Below, piece by piece: positions 1 through 7,764 of a DNA stretch of 49,045 bases. The translations under genes were made by a program, and so were the position numbers. A model generated the notes under the pieces. The model did not search any database. It was not told where the DNA came from and saw nothing but the letters and a program-made list of their open reading frames with translations. The DNA comes from JBBQZU01 sp041749535. GTDB lineage: Bacteria > Bacteroidota > Bacteroidia > Flavobacteriales_D > Cryomorphaceae. The DNA lies in the NCBI GenBank assembly GCA_041749535.1, contig JBGTBE010000010.1, forward strand, positions 1 to 49,045, written 5' to 3'. Position 1 is the first letter of the stretch; every line of letters begins with the position of its first letter.

Positions 1-25
1 AAGGGCGGCCCATTGGGCCGCCCTT
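1..25. terminator. GC-rich hairpin, probable terminator
   Basis: A perfect 11-bp inverted repeat (1-11 with 15-25) encloses a 3-base loop (ATT). It lies 27 bases past the stop of the minus-strand thiolase gene. On the plus strand it is followed by a moderately T-rich stretch. On the minus strand the sequence after the hairpin is outside the window, so its T-tract cannot be seen. It is probably the thiolase terminator, possibly acting in both directions. Confidence 0.7.
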
Positions 26-52
26 CTTATTATCAGAAAATAGATTTCTGGA

Positions 53-1231
53 TTATAACTTTTCAATTACCATTGCTGAGGCACCACCACCCCCATTGCA
101 AATACCTGCTCCGCCAAATCGGGCATTGTTTTGTGAAAGCACATTAATAAGGGTTACAATGATGCGTGCACCACTGCATCCGAGTGGATGACCCAAAGCG
201 ACTGCACCTCCGTTCACGTCTACACGGGAAGGGTCCAGGCCAAGCTCTTTAATATTAGCAAGCCCAACCACAGCAAAGGCTTCATTGAGTTCCCAATAAT
301 CGATATCACTCACCTTCATACCGGCTTTATCGAGTGCTTTAGGAATTGCTTTGGAAGGTGCGGTGGTAAACCACTCGGGTGCCTGAGCCGCGTCAGCAAA
401 GCTCACGACCTTCGCAATTGGCTTTACACCAAGCGAGTCTGCCTTTTCCTTGCTCATCATAACAAGGGCTGCAGCACCATCATTCAAAGTACTGGCATTG
501 GCCGCAGTCACGGTTCCTTCCTTAGAAAATACAGGCTTGAGGGCTGGTATTTTATCAATAAATACGTTCTTATACTCCTCATCTTCTACCACGGAAAGTG
601 GATCTCCTTTGCGCTGCGGTACTTCCACAGGGACTACTTCGTTTTTAAATTTCCCTTCTTTCCATGCGTTTGCAGCCCGGGTGTATGATTGGATGGCGAA
701 AGCATCCTGCTCTTCGCGGCTTATATTGTATTCACGTGCGCACAGGTCTCCACAATTGCCCATGTGCTGTTGGTTATACGCATCGGTGAGTCCATCGTAT
801 ACCATCCCATCCAGCATGGTGATATTTCCCAATTTGGTTCCCATTCTGCTACCGGGCAGGTAATGGGGAGTTCGGCTCATGCTTTCCATTCCACCTGCTA
901 CTACCACATCGGCGTCTCCATTTGCAATGGCCTGGGCTGCAAGCATGATAGATTTCATGCCCGACGCACAGACCTTATTCACTGTAGTACAGGGTACATT
1001 GTTTCCCAAGCCAGCGTGAATAGCCGCCTGCCTGGCTGGTGCCTGACCGAGCCCAGCCTGAAGAACGCAACCCATATATACTTCGTCAACCACAGCCGGA
1101 TCTATTCCAGCTTTATTGATGGCTCCCTTAATGGCAAATGCCCCAAGTTGGGTTGCGCTAAGGGAGGATAAAATTCCGTTAAAACTGCCTATCGGAGTGC
1201 GAACAGCAGAAATGATATACACTTCTTTCAT
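53..1231 (-). CDS. Acetyl-CoA C-acetyltransferase (thiolase)
   Basis: This is a 392-residue thiolase that condenses two acetyl-CoA to acetoacetyl-CoA, or cleaves 3-ketoacyl-CoA, in the cytoplasm. The length and the three catalytic residues match the biosynthetic thiolases exactly. The nucleophilic Cys88 lies in NKVCASGMKS, His348 in ALGHPLGCSG, and Cys378 in GICNGGGGAS. The start has a perfect -7 promoter element 37-44 bases upstream. It stands alone, with a hairpin behind it and a lipoprotein gene ahead. Acetoacetyl-CoA can lead to crotonyl-CoA, so a link to the reductase at 9 kb is conceivable but unsupported by position. It could equally be a beta-oxidation thiolase (fadA/atoB type), and the sequence does not decide this. 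Confidence 0.95.
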   Translation of the reverse strand: MKEVYIISAVRTPIGSFNGILSSLSATQLGAFAIKGAINKAGIDPAVVDEVYMGCVLQAGLGQAPARQAAIHAGLGNNVPCTTVNKVCASGMKSIMLAAQAIANGDADVVVAGGMESMSRTPHYLPGSRMGTKLGNITMLDGMVYDGLTDAYNQQHMGNCGDLCAREYNISREEQDAFAIQSYTRAANAWKEGKFKNEVVPVEVPQRKGDPLSVVEDEEYKNVFIDKIPALKPVFSKEGTVTAANASTLNDGAAALVMMSKEKADSLGVKPIAKVVSFADAAQAPEWFTTAPSKAIPKALDKAGMKVSDIDYWELNEAFAVVGLANIKELGLDPSRVDVNGGAVALGHPLGCSGARIIVTLINVLSQNNARFGGAGICNGGGGASAMVIEKL

Positions 1232-1267
1232 TTCAATAAGGTGTTAGTAGATGGTTCAAATTGGCGG

Positions 1268-1275
1268 CAAAGTTA
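1268..1275 (-). promoter_or_regulatory. -7 promoter element of the thiolase gene
   Basis: Read on the minus strand this is TAACTTTG, a perfect match to the Bacteroidota TAnnTTTG element. It sits about 37 bases before the thiolase start. No convincing -33 TTTG was found at the expected distance. Confidence 0.55.
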
Positions 1276-1309
1276 ACACTTTCTGTGGCCTTGCCTTGAG
1301 CGTACTCCT

Positions 1310-1792
1310 CTATCTGCTTATGATAAATGGTGTTGAAACGCCTCCCATATCGAGTGAGTCCCCATTAAAGAAAAAACTTTTCTGCAAATTATTATACCCA
1401 CACTCTCCATCGTATTCGCCCTTTAGTACAATATTCTCCACGTTGCCAACATAGCCTGTAATGTTCTCTACGATGAGGTAGCTGTATGAAATGAAATAGG
1501 GGGCTCCAAAATTTTGAAACGGAAAATTGTCGTTGATAATAAATTTACCAAAACCCTCAGGATATATTCCATTGATGTACAGCGTGTCAGCCACAAGTGG
1601 CTCAGAGAGCGGGACATATCTCACAAAGAATACATTGTTCAACTCTTCTTCGGTAAAGCCGTCAGAGCCCTCTTGATCGAACTCAAAATAGAGTCCATTT
1701 ATACGCTGTACGTCCGGCTCGTCGCACCCTTCTTCGCATGCTGTGAGGAAAATGAACACCGGGAGAAAGATGATGGATATATAATTCTTCAT
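1310..1792 (-). CDS. Hypothetical lipoprotein
   Basis: This 160-residue exported protein has a type II signal peptide: a hydrophobic stretch at residues 4-16 and a lipobox LTAC with Cys19 as the lipidation site. The mature part is acidic and rich in aromatic residues, and has four further cysteines, including CEEGC right after the lipobox. I do not recognise a family. It is probably anchored in the outer or inner membrane facing the periplasm. It is divergent from the next gene and separated from it by 65 bases that carry its own -7 element (TACTTTTG). There is no operon partner, so the function is unknown. Confidence 0.8.
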   Translation of the reverse strand: MKNYISIIFLPVFIFLTACEEGCDEPDVQRINGLYFEFDQEGSDGFTEEELNNVFFVRYVPLSEPLVADTLYINGIYPEGFGKFIINDNFPFQNFGAPYFISYSYLIVENITGYVGNVENIVLKGEYDGECGYNNLQKSFFFNGDSLDMGGVSTPFIISR

Positions 1793-1802
1793 AAATGCGG
1801 GA

Positions 1803-1810
1803 CAAAAGTA
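1803..1810 (-). promoter_or_regulatory. -7 promoter element of the lipoprotein gene
   Basis: On the minus strand this reads TACTTTTG, a perfect TAnnTTTG match 11 bases before the lipoprotein start codon. It implies a very short 5' untranslated region, which is common in this phylum. Confidence 0.5.
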
Positions 1811-1857
1811 ACGATTCGAGGGTTTAGGTATAGACCAATTATTAATTTTACTTCCTC

Positions 1858-2907
1858 ATGAAATACAAAGCGTGGCTCACCATTAACGTTCTCCTCTGCA
1901 TTATCTTGCTTTCAAGGTGTGGTACATCATACTATTATGCCGAATTTATACACCCTGCCAAGGTTTATGTACCCTCAGATGTATACAGGCTTGGCATTGT
2001 AAACCGCTCGGTCGATTCAATGGACGAAGCCGTAATATTTACGAATGGAATACCATTCGATGCCATTCGGGGTTTGCCACTGAAGGCGGTGGACAAAACC
2101 CTTGAAGAGCTTATGAAAAACAATGAGGTCTTATCTCGGTATGAAATGGTGCCCTTTACTGTTCCTTCAAGGTTTGTGGGAGGAAGTAGCTTTATGACCG
2201 ATGAACTTTCCACCATGCAGGTTGACAGCATTTGCCGTACCCTGGGCATAGATGGTTTTGCAGCGATTGAAGGTGCAGAAGTGAGTATAAAAACCAACGG
2301 TTCTGTAGAAGTGGTTACAGTGACGGATGATTTTGGCTCTATGATGCGCGTGCCCGAGTTCAGCAATGAAAGCCAAATTACCTTCAGCATTGCGTGGCGT
2401 TTCTATGACAATAAGTATGGAGTATTAACAGATACGTATCAGGAGTCTTACCAGCGCATTTTTACCACCGCCGCCTATACTGAGAAGGAAGCACTTGAGA
2501 AGGGACTCGAAAACCTGAGTATGTCTCAGCTCGCATATCTTGCTGGTGCCGACTACCTTTCCAGAATAGCCCCCCATTGGAAAGAAGATTACAGACTCTA
2601 TTATCAGACTGGATCGGACGAACTGTACAGAATTGCCCAAAACCTTGAGTACGATGGCAACTGGGAAATTGCTTCAATGAAATGGAAAGACCAGACTGAT
2701 GATGTGGATGATAAGGTGGTATACCGGTCTCTTTACAACCTTGCAGTGGCAGCAGAAATGCTGGGAAACCCAAGGGAAGCACGCGAATGGTTGCTCAAAG
2801 CGAAATTGGTGGATGACACAAATCAGTTAAAGAAATACATGGCTACCTTGGAGCGGCAAATCTTGATTTATGATGTTGTGAATACCCAACTTGGAATTAC
2901 AGAATAA
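1858..2907 (+). CDS. DUF6340-like lipoprotein
   Basis: This 349-residue protein starts with a hydrophobic segment (residues 7-19) ending in LSRC, so Cys21 is a probable lipidation site. The body matches my memory of the Bacteroidota family DUF6340: an N-terminal domain giving a value per organism ('RLGIVNRSV...', 'DGFAAIEGAEV'), then two TPR-like helical hairpins near the C-terminus (about residues 255-335, with 'DGNWEIASMKWKD' and 'YRSLYNLAVAAEMLGNPREAREWLLKA'). The role of the family is unknown to me. The TPR-like end suggests protein-protein contacts on the periplasmic side of a membrane. A small membrane protein follows after 11 bases and is probably co-transcribed. Confidence 0.75.
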   Translation: MKYKAWLTINVLLCIILLSRCGTSYYYAEFIHPAKVYVPSDVYRLGIVNRSVDSMDEAVIFTNGIPFDAIRGLPLKAVDKTLEELMKNNEVLSRYEMVPFTVPSRFVGGSSFMTDELSTMQVDSICRTLGIDGFAAIEGAEVSIKTNGSVEVVTVTDDFGSMMRVPEFSNESQITFSIAWRFYDNKYGVLTDTYQESYQRIFTTAAYTEKEALEKGLENLSMSQLAYLAGADYLSRIAPHWKEDYRLYYQTGSDELYRIAQNLEYDGNWEIASMKWKDQTDDVDDKVVYRSLYNLAVAAEMLGNPREAREWLLKAKLVDDTNQLKKYMATLERQILIYDVVNTQLGITE

Positions 2908-2918
2908 ATAGAAACGCT

Positions 2919-3101
2919 ATGCCCAGATTTATAATTTCACTTTTCTTAATTGCCTGCGCTGTTTGGGTTATATACCAGGTTTGGTCAAAGAACAAACGAT
3001 TTTCGGATACTGAGAAACTGGTGTGGACCATTGCTGCCGTGGCATTCAGTTTTATCACCGCAATTGTATACTACTTGACCCAGCGCAACCGTACTTATTG
3101 A
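2919..3101 (+). CDS. Small two-helix membrane protein, PLDc_N-like
   Basis: This 60-residue protein has two membrane segments (about residues 4-20 and 34-52) joined by a short charged loop. The pattern of the second half (EKLVWTIAAVAFSFITAIVYYL) resembles the phospholipase D N-terminal (PLDc_N) module, which also occurs alone as a small membrane protein in Bacteroidota. No catalytic part is present. It starts 11 bases after the preceding lipoprotein gene, so the two probably share a transcript. The role is unknown. Confidence 0.65.
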   Translation: MPRFIISLFLIACAVWVIYQVWSKNKRFSDTEKLVWTIAAVAFSFITAIVYYLTQRNRTY

Positions 3102-3424
3102 CTTTGTAGGTCAACCGCCAACCAATGCTGATTCATATTCGTTCCCGATTTTGGTTCGAGCTTTTTTAAAACTCTTTCAATTGTAACAATCTCAATTGTT
3201 GGTTAAATATTGCATGTTTTCACTGAAAGTGCAGAAGGGTTGCTTATTTCTGTGGCGCACCTGCCACAATGTACCTTCAAATTTTGGGGAAAATATTTCA
3301 CATAGGTATACTAAATCTTATGTTTTTTTACCCGCTTGAAGCAATGTATAGCCTGGCATGAAAATGGAATACCTTTGGTGGTGTATGTCTATGCCGCATA
3401 AGAAAACGTATAACTTCTGGTAAT
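3102..3424. other. Intergenic region, no gene recognised
   Basis: These 323 AT-rich bases have no convincing reading frame. The only structure noticed is at 3178-3200: CAATTGT occurs twice, 15 bases apart, and AACAAT (3185-3190) pairs with ATTGTT (3195-3200) around a 4-base loop. The stem is weak and lacks a proper T-tract, so it is not called as a terminator. Confidence 0.5.
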
Positions 3425-3544
3425 ATGAACAATATTTTTAAAGCACTCATCGCAGGTTATGGTGCAAAAAAATTAGGGGGTGGATGCTTAGGGACGATTG
3501 TCGTATTTGTAATCATCTACATGCTTTTGGGCCAGTGCAGTTAA
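3425..3544 (+). CDS. Very small membrane protein (39 aa)
   Basis: The frame opens with ATG at 3425 and closes with TAA at 3542-3544. The product begins MNNIFKALIAGYGAKKLGGG and continues into one strongly hydrophobic helix (TIVVFVIIYMLLG), ending QCS. The layout is an amphipathic or basic N-terminal part, a glycine-rich hinge and a single transmembrane helix. That looks like a genuine small membrane protein rather than a chance frame; similar short 'AGYGAKKLGGGCLGTI' proteins occur beside unrelated genes in this phylum as far as I recall. It is isolated: 323 bases follow the upstream gene and the downstream operon is on the other strand. The function is unknown. Confidence 0.55.
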   Translation: MNNIFKALIAGYGAKKLGGGCLGTIVVFVIIYMLLGQCS

Positions 3545-3776
3545 AAACAAAATGGTCCTGGTTTGAAAAGTCTTAAATTTTAAACCAATCTAAACCACGC
3601 ACATGGATTTGTAGAATTGCCATAAATAATAGCTTGGACCAAATAATGAAGCGGAGAGTGAATCTGGAATATTATGAAACTTAGGAACAGACATGAGCTG
3701 ATGCAACCGACCCCAATGACAATTCTGAAGACCCTGATGTGCAGTACAATTATTAAACGCAATGGGTATCGGTTAG
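3545..3776. other. Intergenic region between convergent units
   Basis: These 232 bases separate the small plus-strand gene from the 3' end of the minus-strand TonB operon. I see no gene I can support and no strong hairpin. A minus-strand frame running from here into the end of tonB has low-complexity, cysteine-rich content and is taken as spurious. Confidence 0.4.
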
Positions 3777-4547
3777 CTATTTCAGCTTGAAGGTGATGGG
3801 CAATGTGAAGCGCACACGTACAGGGGTTTGGTTTTGTTTTCCTGGCTTCCATGAGGGCATGTCCTTCACCACCCTGAGCGCCTCCCCATCAAGAAGAGCG
3901 TGCACACTCCTCACAACTTCTAAATGGGTAATTCTGCCATCCACCTCCACAATGAATGAAATATAAACGGTGCCCTGTATTCCAGCCTCCTTTGCCACTG
4001 TTGGGTATGCCATGTTAGCAGCCAAATAGCTGTACAGGGCATCTGGTCCACCCTGAAACTCTGGCATCACTTCTACAAATGTAAAAGGCTCGTATGCCTT
4101 CTCGGGTTCAGGAGCAGTTTTCACATGTAGGTTGTCATTTTGGGAGATGAATACACTATCTACGCCCTCTATGTTCTCCGTACCCACTTGTGCGTTGCGC
4201 ATTTCATCCAGGGTAGGTAGCATGTTTTCATCATTTACTTCCTCATCTTTTTTGACCACCGGCGGAAGGAATTTTACAACCTTGCTCTCGGGAGGAGCTG
4301 TGAGCGGCTCTGGCACAAGCTTTTCTAGTTCTATTGGGGGAGGAGCTGACAGTTCAGAGTAATCTATCACCCTTGTAACTTTAACATGCAGTTTCTCATC
4401 TGAAGGTTTGCGCATCGCATCCCGAATGATTGGGTAAAGAAAAACCATCACTACCATCACCACCGTAATGGAAAGTGAAGCGAATACGTATACAGGATAC
4501 TTATGTTCAAGCGCTTCAGCTCCATATGGTTCTGTCCTCGCCTTCAT
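3777..4547 (-). CDS. TonB family energy transducer
   Basis: This TonB-like protein has about 256 residues from the start chosen here. It spans from the inner membrane into the periplasm and passes proton-motive-force energy to outer-membrane receptors. One membrane helix lies near residues 25-48. A proline/acid-rich periplasmic linker follows (PPPIELEKLVPEPLTAPPES). The C-terminal TonB domain is clear: AYPTVAKEAGIQGTVYISF, then SVHALLDGEALRVVKDMPSW and a closing beta strand (RVRFTLPITFKL). Two starts are possible. ATG at 4547 gives a 4-base ATGA overlap with the upstream exbD and is preferred; ATG at 4556 would add three residues. It is the last gene of the operon. Confidence 0.9.
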   Translation of the reverse strand: MKARTEPYGAEALEHKYPVYVFASLSITVVMVVMVFLYPIIRDAMRKPSDEKLHVKVTRVIDYSELSAPPPIELEKLVPEPLTAPPESKVVKFLPPVVKKDEEVNDENMLPTLDEMRNAQVGTENIEGVDSVFISQNDNLHVKTAPEPEKAYEPFTFVEVMPEFQGGPDALYSYLAANMAYPTVAKEAGIQGTVYISFIVEVDGRITHLEVVRSVHALLDGEALRVVKDMPSWKPGKQNQTPVRVRFTLPITFKLK

Positions 4548-5068
4548 TCTTTCCATTCACTTAGTGAAATATCAAACTCGCTAGGTCTATCAAGCGCGTA
4601 CCTGCTTACCCCTGAGATGGCCATAACATCAAGTACCTGAACCAGATTTTCATACCTTGACTCGTCGAGTGGCTTTATGAGTATTACAAGTCCAACGGTC
4701 TCCTTCATTGCAGTCTCGACCAGCTGCAAGAGCAGCTTTTCATCATACTGCACCATAGTGGGCTCAGGATCGGTAAGACCTCGGTACCAGGCCAATTTTG
4801 ATTCTAGCAATACGATATTTAACGTTTTTGATTCCTTGATGGGTGTTTCTTTTTCTACATCCTCGAGTTTTGGTTTTGCAGGTACCACAATTTCCATGGA
4901 TTGTGGTTTGATGAAGGTGGTGGCCAGCATAAAAAATGTGAGAAGCAGGAATGCCAAGTCCACCATTGGATTCATGTCTACTTCTACATTGCTTCGACCC
5001 GACTTCCGACCCGAACCTTGTTTGCCATGTATACGGTCTATTTCTATGTCATTGAGCTTGGGTAGCAT
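4544..5068 (-). CDS. ExbD/TolR-type biopolymer transport protein
   Basis: This is a 174-residue single-pass inner-membrane protein of the ExbD/TolR family. A basic cytoplasmic tail of about 30 residues precedes the membrane helix. The helix holds the proton-path aspartate Asp37 in VDMNPMVDLAFLLLTFFML. The periplasmic domain follows, at about residues 60-174. It overlaps the preceding exbD-like gene by 20 bases and the TonB gene by 4, so all three are probably translationally coupled. Bacteroidota often carry two different ExbDs in one operon, as here; this one is of ordinary length. Confidence 0.92.
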   Translation of the reverse strand: MLPKLNDIEIDRIHGKQGSGRKSGRSNVEVDMNPMVDLAFLLLTFFMLATTFIKPQSMEIVVPAKPKLEDVEKETPIKESKTLNIVLLESKLAWYRGLTDPEPTMVQYDEKLLLQLVETAMKETVGLVILIKPLDESRYENLVQVLDVMAISGVSRYALDRPSEFDISLSEWKE

Positions 5069-5657
5069 CAGTAGTCTTCGTGTCAGTTACCAAATTAAAT
5101 CTTGTAATGTTCAAATCCCTGAGGATTTCGAAGAGGAGGTGAATTACAGGGTACCTGCAATCCTTGTCTGCATGTACTGCAAATCTCAAACCCGGATTCA
5201 CCATGCGGGCCGTGAGTAGCCAATTGCGCAATTCATTTCTTTCTGGACTTGAAGGTATTCCAGTCTGAGCATAGTCCAGGTTGTTGTGTTTGGCGTCGAG
5301 AAAATTGGGCAATTCTGCGATAGGTACGCCAAAAACATCGAGTAATGAGAAGGTTTTTAATTGCTGTTCAGTGAAGGAAATATTGTACTGAATTCCCATA
5401 CGTTCCAGAAGTTTTATGCGATTGTTCTTGTTGTCAACGCTGAAGTACATCTGTCCTGATTCCCCCACAGTAATGGTACACATACTCGTTTCGGGAAGTT
5501 TTATTTCTGATGATGAAAATGGTATGGCTATTTCTTCAGGCAAATCAGCTTTAAAAGTGGTGGTCATCATGAAAAAGGAAACCAGCAAAAATGCCATGTC
5601 CACCATTGGGTTCATATCTAGCACAGGTTTTTTGCGTATGTCTCTTTGCAGTGCCAT
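5049..5657 (-). CDS. ExbD/TolR-type biopolymer transport protein, long form
   Basis: This is a second ExbD-family protein, 202 residues. The membrane helix (about residues 16-36) carries the conserved aspartate Asp20 within LDMNPMVDMAFLL. Compared with ordinary ExbD (about 140 residues), the periplasmic part is longer. It has an extra region around residues 85-150 that contains FSLLDVFGVPIAELPNFLDAK, before the typical ending 'VHADKDCRYPVIHLLFEILRDLNITRFNLVT'. It probably forms the heteromeric motor with the neighbouring ExbB and the shorter ExbD. The gap to the upstream exbB-like gene is 5 bases. Confidence 0.9.
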   Translation of the reverse strand: MALQRDIRKKPVLDMNPMVDMAFLLVSFFMMTTTFKADLPEEIAIPFSSSEIKLPETSMCTITVGESGQMYFSVDNKNNRIKLLERMGIQYNISFTEQQLKTFSLLDVFGVPIAELPNFLDAKHNNLDYAQTGIPSSPERNELRNWLLTARMVNPGLRFAVHADKDCRYPVIHLLFEILRDLNITRFNLVTDTKTTDATQAQ

Positions 5658-5662
5658 ACAAT

Positions 5663-6475
5663 TTATTGTGCTGCAGATTCTTTGAATTTGTTCAGCAAGG
5701 CATAGTTCGTCTCATCCGTGGCATACGTAATTCGATCGATGGTGCTGGAGTAAAAATTGTATACTACAATTGCTACCGCCGCTGTACTAATGCCCACTGC
5801 AGTGGTTACCAAAGCCTGAGAAATTCCGCCAGCCAGCCCAACAGCATCCGGCGATCCGGCCCTGGCCAGTGAGCTGAAAGCAAGTATCATCCCCGTAACT
5901 GTACCCAAGAGGCCTATAAGTGTTGCTATGGATGCGATGGTAGAGATGATGGGCATATTTCGTTCAAGTTGGGGTAACTCAAGATGTGTGGCTTCCTCCA
6001 ACTCCCGCTTCAGTCTGTATGCTTTCTCCTCTGTGCGAAGAGATTCCAAGCCTTCTACTTGCCTGAAGGCAGATGTACCCTTGCGCACTACATTACCTAG
6101 AGATCCTCGCTGTTCAGCGCATGCAGCTTCAATACCATCATAATCATCGCGCGCAAGCAGCACTTTAATGTTTGCTGCAAAAGCCTTGTTCTGACCCTTA
6201 CCAGCGGCTTTGCTGAGCGAAATGCCCCGCTCAATGGTATAAGTTAGCAATATGATAATAAAGGATATCTGAAGAATTACTAGGCTGCTCCCCTTGTAAA
6301 TTATCCCCAGAATATTGCCTTCAAGTGGATCATTAGAGGGGTCACCATTTTCAAAATTATCCGGATTGCCTAGTATCTTAAAGTAGATGAAATACGAAAC
6401 TATGAGTGAGATGACGATTACTGAAACACCCATTACTGAACCGAGACTTTCACGGAGATTACCAGTTTTTTGCAT
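5663..6475 (-). CDS. MotA/TolQ/ExbB proton channel family protein
   Basis: This is a 270-residue inner-membrane protein, the stator ring of the TonB-type motor. Membrane segments lie at about residues 14-37, 58-82, 178-203 and 212-245. The last pair carries the family signature (ATLIGLLGTVTGMILAFSSL and GISQALVTTAVGISTAAVAIVVYNFY). Between helices 2 and 3 is the usual cytoplasmic helical region, with 'LRTEEKAYRLKRELEEATHLELPQLERNMPIISTIA'. It is first in the operon exbB-exbD-exbD-tonB. The 223-base gap to the divergent sigma-factor gene must hold its promoter, but no good -7 match stands out. Confidence 0.93.
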   Translation of the reverse strand: MQKTGNLRESLGSVMGVSVIVISLIVSYFIYFKILGNPDNFENGDPSNDPLEGNILGIIYKGSSLVILQISFIIILLTYTIERGISLSKAAGKGQNKAFAANIKVLLARDDYDGIEAACAEQRGSLGNVVRKGTSAFRQVEGLESLRTEEKAYRLKRELEEATHLELPQLERNMPIISTIASIATLIGLLGTVTGMILAFSSLARAGSPDAVGLAGGISQALVTTAVGISTAAVAIVVYNFYSSTIDRITYATDETNYALLNKFKESAAQ

Positions 6476-6647
6476 AGGTTTGATTTGCTTTAGAGTAAGT
6501 GAGAGTAACTACACAACAATGTATGCATATTTACTTGCAGTGTGTTGGGCTATCTAAATAATTTTTCACGCCCTACTATTAAATTTATTTATCAGATATT
6601 CAGTGTTTTATCCATCAAGTTGGGAAGCTGTGCAGCAAATTGAGTCA

Positions 6648-6655
6648 TACTTTCG
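6648..6655 (+). promoter_or_regulatory. -7 promoter element of the sigma-factor operon
   Basis: TACTTTCG is one base from TAnnTTTG and lies 43 bases before the ECF sigma-factor start. A TTGG at 6620-6623 could serve as the -33 element, though the 24-base spacer is long. Confidence 0.4.
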
Positions 6656-6698
6656 TCAAACTTCCAGAAGATGCCCAAAACACAGCAGGTGAGAACCT

Positions 6699-7238
6699 AT
6701 GGCAATTGAAGATTACGCCTTATTGAAGCGATCGCTTAAAACAGATCAGCGCACACAAACAGAAGTGTACGGGGAGTGCTGCGGCAAGGTGTACAATTCC
6801 TGCCTGCGCATACTTGGCGATGCACACGAAGCGGAAGATTTGATGCACGAAGCATTCATCCATGCTTTTGCTAAAATAGACAGCTTCAGAGGAGAAAGTA
6901 GCTTGAGTACCTGGATCTGCAGAATTGCCATCAATAAATGTTTGGACCATTTGAAAAAGCGCCGCGTGAAATTAGAGTATGATGAAACATGGGAGCAGAG
7001 AGGTGCCGGTGCTACCGACCCTCATGACGATTCAGCTGACTATGATGTGCAGCGCATATATAAAGCAATGGAGCATTTGCCGGAAGGCTGTAGAATTGTG
7101 TTTAACCTGTATATGTTTGAAGAAATGGACCACCAGTCCATCGCCGAACAACTGGGTATTCGTGAGGCATCATCCAGAGCACAGTATGCCCGCGCCAAAA
7201 ACCGTATTAAAGAACTAGTAAACGAGATGTATGTCTGA
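6699..7238 (+). CDS. ECF RNA polymerase sigma factor
   Basis: This is a 179-residue sigma-70 family protein with only regions 2 and 4, as in ECF sigma factors. Region 2 spans about residues 22-92 (GDAHEAEDLMHEAFIHAFAK, then STWICRIAINKCLDHLKK). Region 4 spans about residues 115-175 (AMEHLPEGCRIVFNLYMFEE, then a helix-turn-helix HQSIAEQLGIREASSRAQYARAK). It would direct RNA polymerase to a small set of promoters in response to an envelope or stress signal. It overlaps the next gene by 8 bases. That gene encodes a membrane protein placed where an anti-sigma factor is expected. Autoregulation is likely but not shown. Confidence 0.94.
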   Translation: MAIEDYALLKRSLKTDQRTQTEVYGECCGKVYNSCLRILGDAHEAEDLMHEAFIHAFAKIDSFRGESSLSTWICRIAINKCLDHLKKRRVKLEYDETWEQRGAGATDPHDDSADYDVQRIYKAMEHLPEGCRIVFNLYMFEEMDHQSIAEQLGIREASSRAQYARAKNRIKELVNEMYV

Positions 7239-7764
7239 CCTTGAAAAGTTTATAAAGAAAAACCGGGATGCCTTCGACGGGGCTATCCCACCTGAAGGGC
7301 ACAGTGAGCGATTCCTGCGAAAGCTAGAGAGGATGGAACACAAGGAAAACCAATCCAGACAAATCTTCTGGAGAATTGCAGCAGCGGTAGCCCTCATTAT
7401 TGTGGCGGCAGCATCAGTTCTAATGCCAAATTTTAACAGCCCTGCAGATGTGCAGTACGGAAGCCTATCGCTCGGAGATATTTCAAAGGAAATGAGCGAT
7501 GTGGAATTTTATTATAACTCAGAATTGGCAAGAGGCTATGAATCACTCCTGCTGCTCTCTGAGAACGACCCCGAAGTAAAATCGGCCCTTGAGGAACTAG
7601 ACCGCCTCAGCGTGGTGTACAAGGAGCTTGAGAAACAGCTCTACGAGAGTGGAAGCCATCAGGCCGTGATTACCGCGATGATAGAAAATTTTAGAATGAG
7701 ACTAGAGCTCATCGAAACCCTGGAACAAAAGAAAAACAACTCAAACAATAAGGACTCAATATGA
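7231..7764 (+). CDS. Probable membrane anti-sigma factor
   Basis: This 177-residue protein starts inside the end of the sigma-factor gene and ends inside the start of the next, so all three are coupled. It has an N-terminal cytoplasmic region of about 45 residues with the short motif PPEGHSERFLRKLERME. That motif is common at the start of Bacteroidota proteins encoded next to ECF sigma factors. One membrane helix (about residues 47-66) follows, and then an acidic, helical, coiled-coil-like periplasmic part (about residues 85-170). There is no zinc-binding HxxxCxxC motif, so it is not a ZAS-type anti-sigma factor. The assignment rests on position and topology, and the target sigma is presumably its neighbour. 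Confidence 0.65.
   Translation: MSDLEKFIKKNRDAFDGAIPPEGHSERFLRKLERMEHKENQSRQIFWRIAAAVALIIVAAASVLMPNFNSPADVQYGSLSLGDISKEMSDVEFYYNSELARGYESLLLLSENDPEVKSALEELDRLSVVYKELEKQLYESGSHQAVITAMIENFRMRLELIETLEQKKNNSNNKDSI

Noticed and set aside
188..1171. Several plus-strand frames inside the thiolase gene
   Set aside because: They oppose a thiolase with all three catalytic residues. Their products have no domain, and there is no promoter ahead of them.
3178..3200. Hairpin AACAAT-CTCA-ATTGTT as a terminator
   Set aside because: The stem has only 6 bp, is AT-rich and has no T-tract after it.
3580..3852. A 90-codon minus-strand frame after the TonB gene
   Set aside because: It overlaps the conserved TonB C-terminal domain in another frame, and the product is low in familiar patterns.
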